DNA from: Prauserella shujinwangii
GTDB taxonomy: Bacteria > Actinomycetota > Actinomycetes > Mycobacteriales > Pseudonocardiaceae
Direction of reading: 5' to 3'
DNA: 64,000 nt
Assembly: GCF_003001955.1 (NCBI RefSeq)
Contig: NZ_PVNH01000005.1
Span: 186,001 to 250,000 of the forward strand
Each line of letters begins with the position of its first letter. The first letter of the stretch is position 1. The translations under genes and the position numbers were made by a program. Under the pieces are notes generated by a model. That model made no database searches. It saw only the letters and a list, made by a program, of their open reading frames with translations, and was not told the DNA's origin. This document shows, one piece after another, positions 53,170 through 61,041 of the stretch.

Positions 53170-54114
53170 GTGCGGATCACCCCCACCGCCCTGGCCGCGA
53201 CCACGCGCAAGGTACTCGTGAGCACCGCGGCGGCCGCCGTGCTCACCGGCGTCTCGTTCTTCGGCGGGGGCACCGCGGCGGCGACCACCCTGCAGGACGA
53301 GTCCTGCACCTCGGCGATCAGCGGCCCTGTCGGTGACGACGTCGTGCTGGCGGGCGCGACCGTCAAGGGCGTGGTGAAGACCGCGGCCGAGGAGGCCCGC
53401 GGCTTCTGGACGCTGCTCACCGTGTGGCCCGACCATCTCGCCAACGAGATCGCCAAGGAGCAGCTCCCGGTCGGCACGGTGCCCAACGCACCGAGCGGCA
53501 AGATCGACGGCGCGACCGTCGGCGCCGCCGTGCGCGAAGCGCTGAAGGACGAGCACGGGCTGGGCGCCACCGCCGACACCAAGCGGCGGACCCTCGACCA
53601 CATCACGAAGAAGGTGGCCGGCACCTGCGGCTTCGTCGTCCGGGCGGCGAACTACGTGGCCCCGACCACCAGCTCGCCGAAGCAGCAGCCGCGCTCGGGG
53701 TCGGGCGGCGGCCAGGCCGACACGCCGAGCTCGCCCGGCTCGACGAGCGCACCCGGATCCGCCTCCCTGCTGCCCCAGGGCTCCGGCACCGGCTACGCCG
53801 CGCCGCGCGACTACGGCGACATCCCCGCGGCGCAGGCACCGAGCGCCGGGATCGCCGTGCCCCCCGACCTGCGGTACGCGCCGTCGAGCGGCACGCCGGG
53901 GGAGACGCCGGAGTTCGGGATCCTCGGCGCCGACGGCAGGGACGGCTCGGACGGCGGCCGGAATGCCGACGTGCGCAACGCGGGCAACGCGGACGCGCTC
54001 GCGGCGGACCACTCGCCCGGCGACGTGCAGCTGCCGATGTTGCTGGCAGTGGTGGCACTCGCCGGAGTGACCGCCGCACTGGTCCGCACCTGGGTGCTGC
54101 GCAAGGTGTCGTAG
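53170..54114 (+). CDS. Secreted, C-terminally anchored protein 3 of the local family
   Basis: A 314-aa protein: signal peptide (about 1-38), Cys pair (DESCTSAISG, GTCGFVV) enclosing a helical region (residues 60-150), and a Ser/Gly/Pro linker. The family motifs TGYAAPRDYGDIPAA, PEFGILGAD, VRNAGNADALAAD follow, then LPMLLAVVALAGVTAALVR and a basic end. It aligns with protein 2 over the last third. The function is unknown. The GTG at 53170 follows ggagg by 9 nt. The gene ends 80 bp before rpsF. Confidence 0.75.
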   Translation: MRITPTALAATTRKVLVSTAAAAVLTGVSFFGGGTAAATTLQDESCTSAISGPVGDDVVLAGATVKGVVKTAAEEARGFWTLLTVWPDHLANEIAKEQLPVGTVPNAPSGKIDGATVGAAVREALKDEHGLGATADTKRRTLDHITKKVAGTCGFVVRAANYVAPTTSSPKQQPRSGSGGGQADTPSSPGSTSAPGSASLLPQGSGTGYAAPRDYGDIPAAQAPSAGIAVPPDLRYAPSSGTPGETPEFGILGADGRDGSDGGRNADVRNAGNADALAADHSPGDVQLPMLLAVVALAGVTAALVRTWVLRKVS

Positions 54115-54142
54115 CCGGTCTCTACACTGGTCAGCTGACAAC

Positions 54143-54185
54143 CCTCCTGTCACGGACCGTCCGTGACCGCCAAGCCCACAGGAGG
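54143..54185 (+). promoter_or_regulatory. rpsF leader: Shine-Dalgarno-sequestering stem, S6:S18-motif candidate
   Basis: CCTCCTGT (54143-54150) is perfectly complementary to ACAGGAGG (54178-54185), which contains the rpsF Shine-Dalgarno. Between them lie a hairpin CACGGA-CCG-TCCGTG (54151-54165) and a 12-nt strand with another CCG. This two-stem layout with exposed CCG resembles the S6:S18 rRNA-mimic motif described in rpsF leaders, by which the S6:S18 complex represses its own operon. A -10 (TACACT, 54123-54128) sits just upstream. Confidence 0.6.
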
Positions 54186-54194
54186 TGAGTGGTT

Positions 54195-54518
54195 GTGTCA
54201 CGCCATTACGAGGTAATGGTCATCCTCGATCCCACGCTCGACGAGCGTCAGGTCGCCCCGACGCTGGAGAACTACCTCAAGGTCATCCGCAACTCCGGCG
54301 GCAGCGTCGAGAAGGTCGACGTCTGGGGCCGCCGCAGGCTGGCCTACGAGATCAAGAAGCACGCCGAGGGCATCTACGCCGTGCTGGACCTGAACTCCGA
54401 CCCCGACGCGGTCAAGGAGCTCGACCGCCAGCTCTCGCTGCAGGAGACCGTGCTCCGCACCAAGGTCGTGCGGCGTCAGCTGCCGCGTGGTGCCAAGAAG
54501 ACTGCCGCCAAGGTCTGA
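54195..54518 (+). CDS. rpsF: 30S ribosomal protein S6
   Basis: A 107-aa protein with the S6 pattern [38 protein letters not shown] and a basic tail. It binds 16S rRNA with S18 in the small-subunit platform. The GTG at 54195 is preferred over 54189 by alignment and Shine-Dalgarno spacing (ggaggtga). It heads the rpsF-ssb-rpsR-rplI operon, conserved in actinobacteria. Its leader can hide the Shine-Dalgarno sequence. Confidence 0.97.
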   Translation: MSRHYEVMVILDPTLDERQVAPTLENYLKVIRNSGGSVEKVDVWGRRRLAYEIKKHAEGIYAVLDLNSDPDAVKELDRQLSLQETVLRTKVVRRQLPRGAKKTAAKV

Positions 54519-54531
54519 AAGGTAGGCAGCC

Positions 54532-55020
54532 ATGGCTGGAGAGACCGTCATCACGGTCGTCGGCAACCTGACCGCGGACCCCGAGCTGCGGTTCACGCCG
54601 TCCGGCGCGGCGGTCGCGAACTTCACCGTCGCGTCCACGCCGCGCACCTTCGACCGCCAGACGGGCGAGTGGAAGGACGGCGAGGCGCTGTTCCTGCGCT
54701 GCAACATCTGGCGGCAGGCGGCCGAGAACGTCGCCGAGACGCTGACCCGGGGTGCCCGGGTGATCGTCCAGGGCAGGCTCAGGCAGCGCTCGTTCGAGAC
54801 CAAGGAAGGCGAGAAGCGCACGGTCGTCGAGCTCGAGGTCGACGAGATCGGGCCGTCCCTGCGCTACGCCACCGCCAAGGTGAACAAGGTCAGCCGCGGT
54901 AGCGGTAGTGGCGGCGGTGGCGGCTTCGGAGGCGGCGGCGCGCCCGCCGACGACCCGTGGGGCTCCGCGCCGCCCGCAGGCGGCGGTGGCGGTGGCTTCT
55001 CCGACGAACCGCCCTTCTAG
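54532..55020 (+). CDS. ssb: Single-stranded DNA-binding protein
   Basis: A 162-aa SSB. The OB fold (1-110) reads [42 protein letters not shown] and [30 protein letters not shown]; a Gly-rich linker follows, and the protein ends with the DEPPF acidic tip that recruits replication and repair partners. It is 13 bp after rpsF with its own Shine-Dalgarno (aaggtagg). Confidence 0.97.
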   Translation: MAGETVITVVGNLTADPELRFTPSGAAVANFTVASTPRTFDRQTGEWKDGEALFLRCNIWRQAAENVAETLTRGARVIVQGRLRQRSFETKEGEKRTVVELEVDEIGPSLRYATAKVNKVSRGSGSGGGGGFGGGGAPADDPWGSAPPAGGGGGGFSDEPPF

Positions 55021-55055
55021 AGACAACCACCCGAAGATTTCCCCAGGAGTACATC

Positions 55056-55304
55056 GTGGCCAAGCCACCAATCCGTAAGCCGAAGAAGAAGGTCTGCGTG
55101 TTCTGCAAGGCGGAGAAGAAGGGCCGCCCGGAACTCATCGACTACAAGGACACCGCCCTGCTGCGGAAGTACATCTCCGACCGCGGCAAGATCCGTGCCC
55201 GCCGGGTCACCGGCAACTGCAGCCAGCACCAGCGCGACATCGCCATCGCGGTCAAGAACTCCCGCGAGATGGCGCTGCTGCCCTACACGTCGACGGCTCG
55301 GTAA
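55056..55304 (+). CDS. rpsR: 30S ribosomal protein S18 (zinc-binding C+ form)
   Basis: An 82-aa S18 with the complete family core [27 protein letters not shown]. Cysteines at CVFCKAEK and in GNCSQHQ mark the zinc-ribbon (C+) variant, not the zinc-free paralogue induced in starvation. The GTG at 55056 has caggag upstream. It partners with S6 in the ribosome and in operon feedback. Confidence 0.96.
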   Translation: MAKPPIRKPKKKVCVFCKAEKKGRPELIDYKDTALLRKYISDRGKIRARRVTGNCSQHQRDIAIAVKNSREMALLPYTSTAR

Positions 55305-55316
55305 GGAGGTCTCACC

Positions 55317-55772
55317 ATGGCGAAGATCATCCTGACGACCGACGTGGCGAACCTGGGCGGACCGGGCGACATCGTGGAGGTCCGCGACGGCTACGCGCGG
55401 AACTACCTGCTGCCGCGGGGCTACGCGATCGCCGCGACCAAGGGCGCCGAGAAGAACGTCCGGACCATCCGCCGCGCCCAGGAGGCCCGCCGGATCCGTG
55501 ACCTCGACCACGCCAAGGAGATCAAGGCGACCCTCGAGGGGCTCGGCACCATCGAGCTGTCGGCGAAGGCCGCGCAGGGCTCGAAGAAGCTGTTCGGCTC
55601 GGTCACCACGACCGACGTCGTCAACGCCATCAAGGGCGCGGGCGGCCCGCTGCTCGACAAGCGGACCATCCAGCTCAGCGAGCACATCAAGACGCTGGGT
55701 ACGCACAAGGTGACCGCGCGGCTGCACCCCGAGGTCGCCGCCGACGTGCAGCTGGAAGTCACGCCGAAGTAG
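55317..55772 (+). CDS. rplI: 50S ribosomal protein L9
   Basis: A 151-aa L9: N-terminal rRNA-binding domain (MAKIILTTDVANLGGPGDIVEVRDGYARNYLLPRGYAI), connecting helix, and C-terminal domain (LFGSVTTTDVV...LDKRTIQLSEHIKTLGTHKVTARLHPEVAA). A strong Shine-Dalgarno (aaggagg) lies 12 bp after rpsR. It is the last gene of the operon before the terminator. Confidence 0.97.
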   Translation: MAKIILTTDVANLGGPGDIVEVRDGYARNYLLPRGYAIAATKGAEKNVRTIRRAQEARRIRDLDHAKEIKATLEGLGTIELSAKAAQGSKKLFGSVTTTDVVNAIKGAGGPLLDKRTIQLSEHIKTLGTHKVTARLHPEVAADVQLEVTPK

Positions 55773-55804
55773 GAACCGTCCCGGGCCGGCGGCCCACTCG
55801 CGTC

Positions 55805-55839
55805 ACGGCGGGGTCTCTCTTTCCGGGAGACCCCGCCGT
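55805..55839 (+). terminator. Terminator of the rpsF operon
   Basis: 13-bp perfect stem (55805-55817 with 55827-55839, acggcggggtctc), 9-nt loop, then TTT, 33 bp after the rplI stop. It separates the ribosomal operon from the ESX-associated cluster. Confidence 0.85.
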
Positions 55840-56000
55840 TTCGCGTTCACGGGGAACCAGCACCACGTATGGTTCCGTCTGAGTGTCGAGTGTCGGGAAC
55901 GTCCGCTTGACGCTCACTTGACGTGACCGGAAGACTCTGAGTCCGAGCAAGCGCCGTGGCCAGGGGTGGCCGCGACGGGGGTTACCAAAGGGGTTGGATT

Positions 56001-56468
56001 ATGCTGCCTCCAGTCGACCGTCTGCCGACCGCGCCGCCGATCCCACCGATCGGCATCGCCGGCGCAGCCGCCGGTGCGGCCGCCCTGGGCGTCGCCGCCG
56101 CCAAACAAGTCAGCACCCTGTCCGGAGGCGGCGCAGGAGGAGCCGGAGGCGGGGGCTACACCTTCACCCCCGAAGAAATCGACGAAGTCATCCGCCAATG
56201 GGAAGACCTCTACGATGATCTGTTGAAGGACGAGACCGATGCGCGCGATGTTGCCAACGTGAAGGCCCCAGGCACCGAGTTCGCCAGCGGAGATTTCCAG
56301 CAGGCCGCTCAACCCTCCGGAAATGCGCTACTTGAGCAGACCAAACGGATGCGTGAGTACGTCTACCGCTACATCGAGGCCTTGAAACAAGCCAAGGGCG
56401 CCACCCAGGCACAGGACGAAAACGCGGCGGCCGACGCCAACTCCGCCGGTGGGATGCTGGGCTCATGA
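56001..56468 (+). CDS. ESX-associated Gly-rich protein, cassette A
   Basis: A 155-aa protein. The N-terminal half is a hydrophobic, Pro/Gly/Ala-rich segment (LPPVDRLPTAPPIPPIGIAG, then AAAKQVSTLSGGGAGGAGGG). A helical motif TPEEIDEVIRQWEDL (about 56-70) follows, and the helical C-terminal half ends ATQAQDENAAADANSAGGML. The WEDL helix and the context (DUF3558 lipoprotein, PPE, EspG) suggest an ESX/type VII substrate or partner. The first 210 bp are identical to cassette B at 57219. The stop overlaps the lipoprotein start (ATGA). Confidence 0.75.
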   Translation: MLPPVDRLPTAPPIPPIGIAGAAAGAAALGVAAAKQVSTLSGGGAGGAGGGGYTFTPEEIDEVIRQWEDLYDDLLKDETDARDVANVKAPGTEFASGDFQQAAQPSGNALLEQTKRMREYVYRYIEALKQAKGATQAQDENAAADANSAGGMLGS

Positions 56469-57091
56469 TCCCCCGCTGTACATCCGCCCGACTCATAACC
56501 GCGTTCGCGATCGCCATCGCGCTTTCCGCCTGCTCTGGGACTGAGGGAGGTAGCGCCAGCGCTGGTGACCCAACGACCTCTACCCAGCAATCGGCCAGCG
56601 CCTCCAGCAGCGGGGATGGCGCGAACAGAGCACCCGGTGTCTCCAATCCCCTGGACGTCTCCGGCCTGGAGAACGATCCGTGCGCCGCGCTCTCCGATGC
56701 CGACCTGAGCACCCTGAGTCTGCAGCCAGGCACGCGCGACACCAGTAACTCGCGGCCGATGTGCGCGTACAAGTACGCGAGCGACGCAAGCAGTCAGATC
56801 CACGTGATCCTGGATACGAACCTTTCCAACGGCCTCAGCGACATCTACGCCCGCGAGAGCGGTCTCGCCTATTTCGAGCCGACGACAGTCAGCGATTACC
56901 CAGCTGTCTACGCCGGTTCCACAGATGACCGGGCGAACGGAGTCTGTGAATTGCACATCGGTGTCACCGACTCGGTCGCCGTAACGCTGATCGCCTATCT
57001 GAGCCCTGGCACCTCCGACTATCCGCGTGGGTGTGAGGTGGCGGAGCTGACGGCGAAGACCATGATCGAGAATCTCAAGGGCGGGTCCTGA
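56465..57091 (+). CDS. DUF3558 lipoprotein, cassette A
   Basis: A 208-aa lipoprotein with lipobox LSAC (Cys about 23) and a Ser/Thr-rich linker (30-60). The DUF3558 domain begins NPLDVSGLENDPCAALSDADL, has a second Cys pair (MCAYKY; GVCELHI; YPRGCEVAE), and ends AKTMIENLKGGS. Such lipoproteins are frequent next to type VII secretion genes in Pseudonocardiaceae. The function is unknown. It is translationally coupled on both sides (ATGA, then TGATG). Confidence 0.85.
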   Translation: MIPRCTSARLITAFAIAIALSACSGTEGGSASAGDPTTSTQQSASASSSGDGANRAPGVSNPLDVSGLENDPCAALSDADLSTLSLQPGTRDTSNSRPMCAYKYASDASSQIHVILDTNLSNGLSDIYARESGLAYFEPTTVSDYPAVYAGSTDDRANGVCELHIGVTDSVAVTLIAYLSPGTSDYPRGCEVAELTAKTMIENLKGGS

Positions 57092-57219
57092 TGGTGACGG
57101 GAACCACATCGAGAGGCGGGACGTCGCAGGGACAGCGAGCCTCGATAAGCCAGGTAGCGATGTTCGTCATGGAGTGCGACCCAGAACGCCACGGCAACCT
57201 CGTCGAAGGGGGTAAGTGA
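57091..57219 (+). CDS. Coupled small ORF, cassette A (42 aa)
   Basis: Starts in the TGATG of the lipoprotein stop and ends in a TGATG that starts the next gene. The peptide begins MVTGTTSRGGTSQGQRAS. Cassette B has a counterpart with the same first residues (MSTGTTSRGGTSQ). Either a real linker peptide maintaining translational coupling, or the decayed start of a lost gene. No domain is recognised. Confidence 0.4.
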   Translation: MVTGTTSRGGTSQGQRASISQVAMFVMECDPERHGNLVEGGK

Positions 57220-57683
57220 TGCTGCCTCCAGTCGACCGTCTGCCGACCGCGCCGCCGATCCCACCGATCGGCATCGCCGGCGCAGCCGCCGGTGCGGCCG
57301 CCCTGGGCGTCGCCGCCGCCAAACAAGTCAGCACCCTGTCCGGAGGCGGCGCAGGAGGAGCCGGAGGCGGGGGCTACACCTTCACCCCCGAAGAAATCGA
57401 CGAAGTCATCCGCCAATGGGAAGACCTCCTCCGTGATCTCGACGACGATCTACGTGACGCCGATTTGGTGGCGGCAGTGCAGGGACCCGGCACCGAGTTC
57501 GCCAGCGGAGATTTCGAACGGGCTGCAGGTCCTTCAGGACGCGCCTTGTTGGAACAGACGATCAGGATGCGGGACTACGTCAGCCAGTACCTCGATGCAC
57601 TGAAAAACGCGCGGAACGCCACACAGGCCCAGGATGAGAACGCTGCAGCAGACGCCGACAAGGCGGGGGGCATGCTGACATGA
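57219..57683 (+). CDS. ESX-associated Gly-rich protein, cassette B
   Basis: A 154-aa protein. Codons 1-70 are identical at DNA level to the cassette A protein, and the remainder is homologous but diverged (GPGTEFASGDFERAAGPSGRALLEQTIRMRDYV versus GTEFASGDFQQAAQPSGNALLEQTKRMREYV). The sharp step from identity to divergence at codon 70 suggests recent gene conversion of the N-terminal part. The stop overlaps the next lipoprotein gene by four bases. Confidence 0.75.
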   Translation: MLPPVDRLPTAPPIPPIGIAGAAAGAAALGVAAAKQVSTLSGGGAGGAGGGGYTFTPEEIDEVIRQWEDLLRDLDDDLRDADLVAAVQGPGTEFASGDFERAAGPSGRALLEQTIRMRDYVSQYLDALKNARNATQAQDENAAADADKAGGMLT

Positions 57684-58306
57684 AGCTACCCCGTGTCTTC
57701 GTCGGACTGGTTGGCGCCCTTGCCATCACGGCGGTCAGTGCCTGCTCTGATGCAGAAGGAGGCAGCGCAGTTCCGAATGGTCCGACGACACCCACCGGTC
57801 AAGCCCCGAGCGCACCAGGTAGTACGCCGAGCGGCGGAAGCGACGCACCCACTGTTCCCAATCCCGTCGACGTTTCCGCACTTGAGTCCGACCCGTGCTC
57901 CGCACTCTCGTCAGCCCAGGTCGAACGACTCAACCTGCAATCCGGTAAGAAGGACTCGGTCGGCACGGGACCGTTGTGCGAGTACGAGTACGACGACGAT
58001 TCTGCCAGCCGCGTCAGTATCATCCAAACACCGGATTTCACCAACGGACTTACGGATGTCTACGCCCGCAAGGATTCCCTGGCTTACTTCGAGCCGACTG
58101 AGATATCCGGATATCCGGCCGTCTACGCAAGCCGTTCCGATGGCCGTGCGAACGGAATTTGCCAGCTTCATGTTGGGCTTACCGACAGCTTCGTCGCCAC
58201 GTTGTATGTGCAGCTGACCCACAGCACCCCCGACTATCCGCGGGGGTGTGAGGTGGCGGAGCTGACCGCACAGACCATGATCGAGAATCTCAAGGGGGGC
58301 TCCTGA
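57680..58306 (+). CDS. DUF3558 lipoprotein, cassette B
   Basis: A 208-aa paralogue of the cassette A lipoprotein: signal peptide with lipobox VSAC, Pro/Ser-rich linker, NPVDVSALESDPCSALSSAQVERL, LAYFEPTEISGYPAVYASRSDGRANGICQLHVG and the same end TMIENLKGGS. The middle differs strongly from cassette A, while the 3' end is nearly the same at DNA level. It is followed by TGATG and a short ORF. Confidence 0.85.
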   Translation: MKLPRVFVGLVGALAITAVSACSDAEGGSAVPNGPTTPTGQAPSAPGSTPSGGSDAPTVPNPVDVSALESDPCSALSSAQVERLNLQSGKKDSVGTGPLCEYEYDDDSASRVSIIQTPDFTNGLTDVYARKDSLAYFEPTEISGYPAVYASRSDGRANGICQLHVGLTDSFVATLYVQLTHSTPDYPRGCEVAELTAQTMIENLKGGS

Positions 58307-58368
58307 TGTCCACGGGAACCACATCGAGAGGCGGAACGTCGCAGAGACGGCGAGAACTGGGGAGCTGA
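58306..58368 (+). CDS. Coupled short ORF, cassette B (20 aa)
   Basis: Begins in the TGATG at the end of the lipoprotein gene. The peptide is MSTGTTSRGGTSQRRRELGS. It shares its first 13 residues, except one, with the 42-aa ORF of cassette A. Its stop lies 6 bp before the PPE-like gene start and overlaps the latter's RBS region (gctgaggagcg). Whether it is functional is open. Confidence 0.3.
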   Translation: MSTGTTSRGGTSQRRRELGS

Positions 58369-58374
58369 GGAGCG

Positions 58375-59754
58375 ATGGTTGTCTTTGTGCTTGGTGCGCT
58401 CGCCGGGGCGGGGGCCGTAGCGGCCTGGGCGTCGCAGGACGAGGCGCAGAACCAGACGGCGGCGCACGGGAACCGCTCGATCCAGGCGGATCAGATCTAT
58501 CAGCAGATCATGAGCGGCCCGGGGAGCGGGCCGCTGCAGGAAGGTAAGTCGGCCAGCGACATGCTGCAGAGCCGCTACCAGATGCGGATCGCTCAGATCG
58601 AGCAGCTCAACCAGAAGATGGACGCCGCGTGGACCGGCGAGGGCGGTTCGTCGGCGCGTGCGGGGGCTCATCCGCTGAAGATCTGGATGGAGGACTCCCA
58701 CACCAACCTTGGCCGGACCAGCACCGCGCTCGACAACCAGAGCTCCGCCTTCGACACGGTGTCCCGCAAGGTCGAGCCGATGCCGTCGAAGCCTCCGGAA
58801 AGCGGCTTCCTCAACGACATCAACCCGTTCGAGACCGACACCGACCGCGCGATCCAGGACTACAACCGCAAGGCGCAGGTCAACGTCGACGCGTTCAACG
58901 AGTACTACAACGCCAGCGCGAGCAACGCGAGCGTGATGCCCACGTACGGCTCCATGGAGGGGCAGTACGGCGACATCAAGATCGATCCGAACGCCGGTGA
59001 CGGCGGCGGTCGCGACGGCTCCATCCGGGTCCCGGAAGTGGGAGGCGGCGGCGACCGATCCGGCGGCAGCGTGCCGGGTGTCGGCGGCGGTCCCGGTGGC
59101 TCCGGTGGCGGTTCCGGAGGCGGCTCTGGTGGCGGTTACGGCGGGAGCTACCAGCCGCCCGGTGGCGGCAACTACCAACCACCCGGCTACCAGCCGCCGC
59201 CGGGGGAGTACGGCACCGACGACCCCCGCGTGAATCCGCCAGGCTTCCGCGACCCGGGCAACCTGCGGCCCCCGATCGGGTACGACGTGCCCGGCGGTGA
59301 GGACGACGGCACCGACATCTCCGGCTACACCCCACCCTCGTCGAACCCGCCGGGTAGCGGCCCCTACACCCCGGGCGCTCCCGGCACGTTCGGTCCCGGT
59401 GGCCCCGGCGGTGGCGGTTCCGGTGGTGGCAGCGTCAGTGGAGTCGGCGGTGTGGGCGGTATCGGCGGTGGTGGCGCCGCGGCAGGTCCGCTCGGCGCGG
59501 GTGCCACCAGCGGCGTCGGCTCCGGCGCGGGCTCAGGTACCGGCGCCGGTGCGGCGGGTGCGGCCGGAGCCGCGGGCCGTGGTGCGGCGGGCATGGGCCG
59601 CGGCGGCATGATGCCGATGGGCGCGGCCGGTGGCGCAGGCCGTGGCCAGGGCGGCGAGGACGAGGAGCACGAGCGCAAGTACCTCCTCGCCGAGGACGGG
59701 GACTCCCTCTTCGGCACCGACGAGCTCACGGCCCCGCCGGTGATCGGCGAATAG
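58375..59754 (+). CDS. PPE-like ESX substrate protein
   Basis: A 459-aa protein. The helical N-terminal region (1-175) contains ADQIYQQIMSGPGSGPL and WTGEGGSSARAGAHPLKIWM, the Trp-x-Gly turn of type VII substrates. A long Gly/Pro-rich low-complexity middle (200-420) follows, and the end is KYLLAEDGDSLFGTDELTAPPVIGE, a C-terminal signature common to Pseudonocardiaceae PPE-like proteins. It is likely secreted by an ESX system whose core genes are not in the window. The following EspG-like gene supports this. Confidence 0.8.
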   Translation: MVVFVLGALAGAGAVAAWASQDEAQNQTAAHGNRSIQADQIYQQIMSGPGSGPLQEGKSASDMLQSRYQMRIAQIEQLNQKMDAAWTGEGGSSARAGAHPLKIWMEDSHTNLGRTSTALDNQSSAFDTVSRKVEPMPSKPPESGFLNDINPFETDTDRAIQDYNRKAQVNVDAFNEYYNASASNASVMPTYGSMEGQYGDIKIDPNAGDGGGRDGSIRVPEVGGGGDRSGGSVPGVGGGPGGSGGGSGGGSGGGYGGSYQPPGGGNYQPPGYQPPPGEYGTDDPRVNPPGFRDPGNLRPPIGYDVPGGEDDGTDISGYTPPSSNPPGSGPYTPGAPGTFGPGGPGGGGSGGGSVSGVGGVGGIGGGGAAAGPLGAGATSGVGSGAGSGTGAGAAGAAGAAGRGAAGMGRGGMMPMGAAGGAGRGQGGEDEEHERKYLLAEDGDSLFGTDELTAPPVIGE

Positions 59755-59799
59755 CACCTTCGCCGAGGCACGACCACCACATCCAGCGACCCCGCACCG

Positions 59800-59831
59800 G
59801 CCCGCTCGGGAGTACGTTCTCCCGGGCGGGC
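59800..59831 (+). terminator. Hairpin terminator between PPE-like and EspG-like genes
   Basis: 13-bp stem (59800-59812 with 59819-59831, one mismatch) and a 6-nt loop, 46 bp after the PPE-like stop. The EspG-like gene, 38 bp on, may be expressed by read-through or its own promoter. Confidence 0.6.
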
Positions 59832-59869
59832 CCGGCGCGGGTCCCGCCCGACACCGACGAGGAGCACCG

Positions 59870-60658
59870 GTGCTCGACCAGCAGGTGACCATGACGACCG
59901 CCACACTGGTCAACCTCATCCGCAGGCGTCAGGCCGAGCCGCACACCGTCCTCGGCGAGACGCCCGCGTGGTACAGCGAAGAGGCGCGGCGCGCCCACGA
60001 CCAGCGTGCCCACGCGGAGCTCGCCGCGTTCGGCCTCGCCGACGGCAACGGCATCCATCCCGGGCTCCTCGCCACCGTGGACGCGATCGCCCGGCCCGCA
60101 CTGGAGTACTACGGCTGGGTCAACGGCGGCCACGAGGGCAGGCCGATCAACTTCACCCTGCTCGCGGGCAGTGCCGCGGGCGAGGCGTTCGTCGTCGCCC
60201 GCGACGTGGACAAGGGTGTCGTCGTCATCGTCACCGTGCGCCCCGAGGAACTCCTCGACAACTTCCTCGCCCAGATCCCGCAGCTCCCACCGGGCAGGGG
60301 ACAGCAGCTCTCCGTGCCGAAGAGCGCGGTCGTCGGGCGGCGTGACGCGGACCGCGAGGAGTTCGAGCTCATGCGCACCAACCGGCCCAGCAAGGAGGGC
60401 CGCGACGCCGCCGAGCTGAAGCGGATCCTGGGCCTGCACCGCATCGGCGGTGGCAGTCTCTACGTCGCCGCCCGCAACCGGACCGGCACCCGCCACCGGA
60501 TCGACAAGCCCGTCACCTACATCGACACCGGCGAGGGCCGCTGGCTGACCGAGGAGGTCCCCGGCGCGGGCGAACCCCAGTACCTGTGCACCCCGGCGAC
60601 CCCCCAACTACTCCAGGGGCGGCTACGCAACGCACAGAGCCGCCTTCCGGTGAACTGA
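59870..60658 (+). CDS. ESX secretion-associated protein EspG
   Basis: A 262-aa EspG-family chaperone. Typical features are ALEYYGWVNGGHEGRPINFTLLAGSAAGEAFVVARD, VVIVTVRPEELLDNFLAQIP and LYVAARNRTGTRHRIDKPVTYIDTGEGRWL. In mycobacteria EspG binds PE-PPE pairs in the cytosol and brings them to the ESX machine, so the PPE-like protein upstream is the expected client. The GTG at 59870 has gaggag as Shine-Dalgarno. The C-terminus is intact. Confidence 0.9.
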   Translation: MLDQQVTMTTATLVNLIRRRQAEPHTVLGETPAWYSEEARRAHDQRAHAELAAFGLADGNGIHPGLLATVDAIARPALEYYGWVNGGHEGRPINFTLLAGSAAGEAFVVARDVDKGVVVIVTVRPEELLDNFLAQIPQLPPGRGQQLSVPKSAVVGRRDADREEFELMRTNRPSKEGRDAAELKRILGLHRIGGGSLYVAARNRTGTRHRIDKPVTYIDTGEGRWLTEEVPGAGEPQYLCTPATPQLLQGRLRNAQSRLPVN

Positions 60659-60710
60659 CCCGGCGCCACCCGTTCAGCCCAACGGGTACCCCGTCCACGC
60701 TGCGTAGTTT

Positions 60711-60934
60711 TCATCCACAGGACCCCGGCGACCTGGTGACAGCCGGCCCGCGCGACACGCCGAGGACGGCATCTACCCCGACACGCCGAAAGAGTTCCAA
60801 CAAGTTTGTCCACAGCTTACCCACATGCCTTGACCTGCGGATTCACCGAGGATGCCAATACTTGCCCCCAGGTTGTACACAGGCTGACGAGCGCTTGTGA
60901 CTCGTTGGGCCGCTCCATCCACAGGTAGTGCACA
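60711..60934 (+). promoter_or_regulatory. Cluster of DnaA-box-like sequences upstream of dnaB
   Basis: TTGTCCACA (60806-60814) is a perfect actinobacterial DnaA box. TCATCCACA (60711-60719), TTACCCACA (60817-60825) and TTGTACACA (60873-60881) differ by one base from TTATCCACA or TTGTCCACA. CCATCCACA (60915-60923) and TAGTGCACA (60926-60934) differ by two. All have the same orientation. dnaA and dnaN are not in the window, so this is not identified as oriC; a DnaA-regulated promoter or a titration site is more likely. Confidence 0.5.
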
Positions 60935-61041
60935 GGCCGGTCCCCAAGCGGAATTGCGCTGCTACTTCCGGGCGATCTAGCGTGCCCGCGGCGGCCGAAA
61001 CGCCGGACCCCCGATGTGCCGGAACAAGGCCCCTGATCCGC

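Noticed and set aside
60806..60814. Meaning of the DnaA box also seen in the hairpin at 11340-11348
   Set aside because: A single nonamer in a terminator-like stem, without neighbours, is not evidence of DnaA control there.
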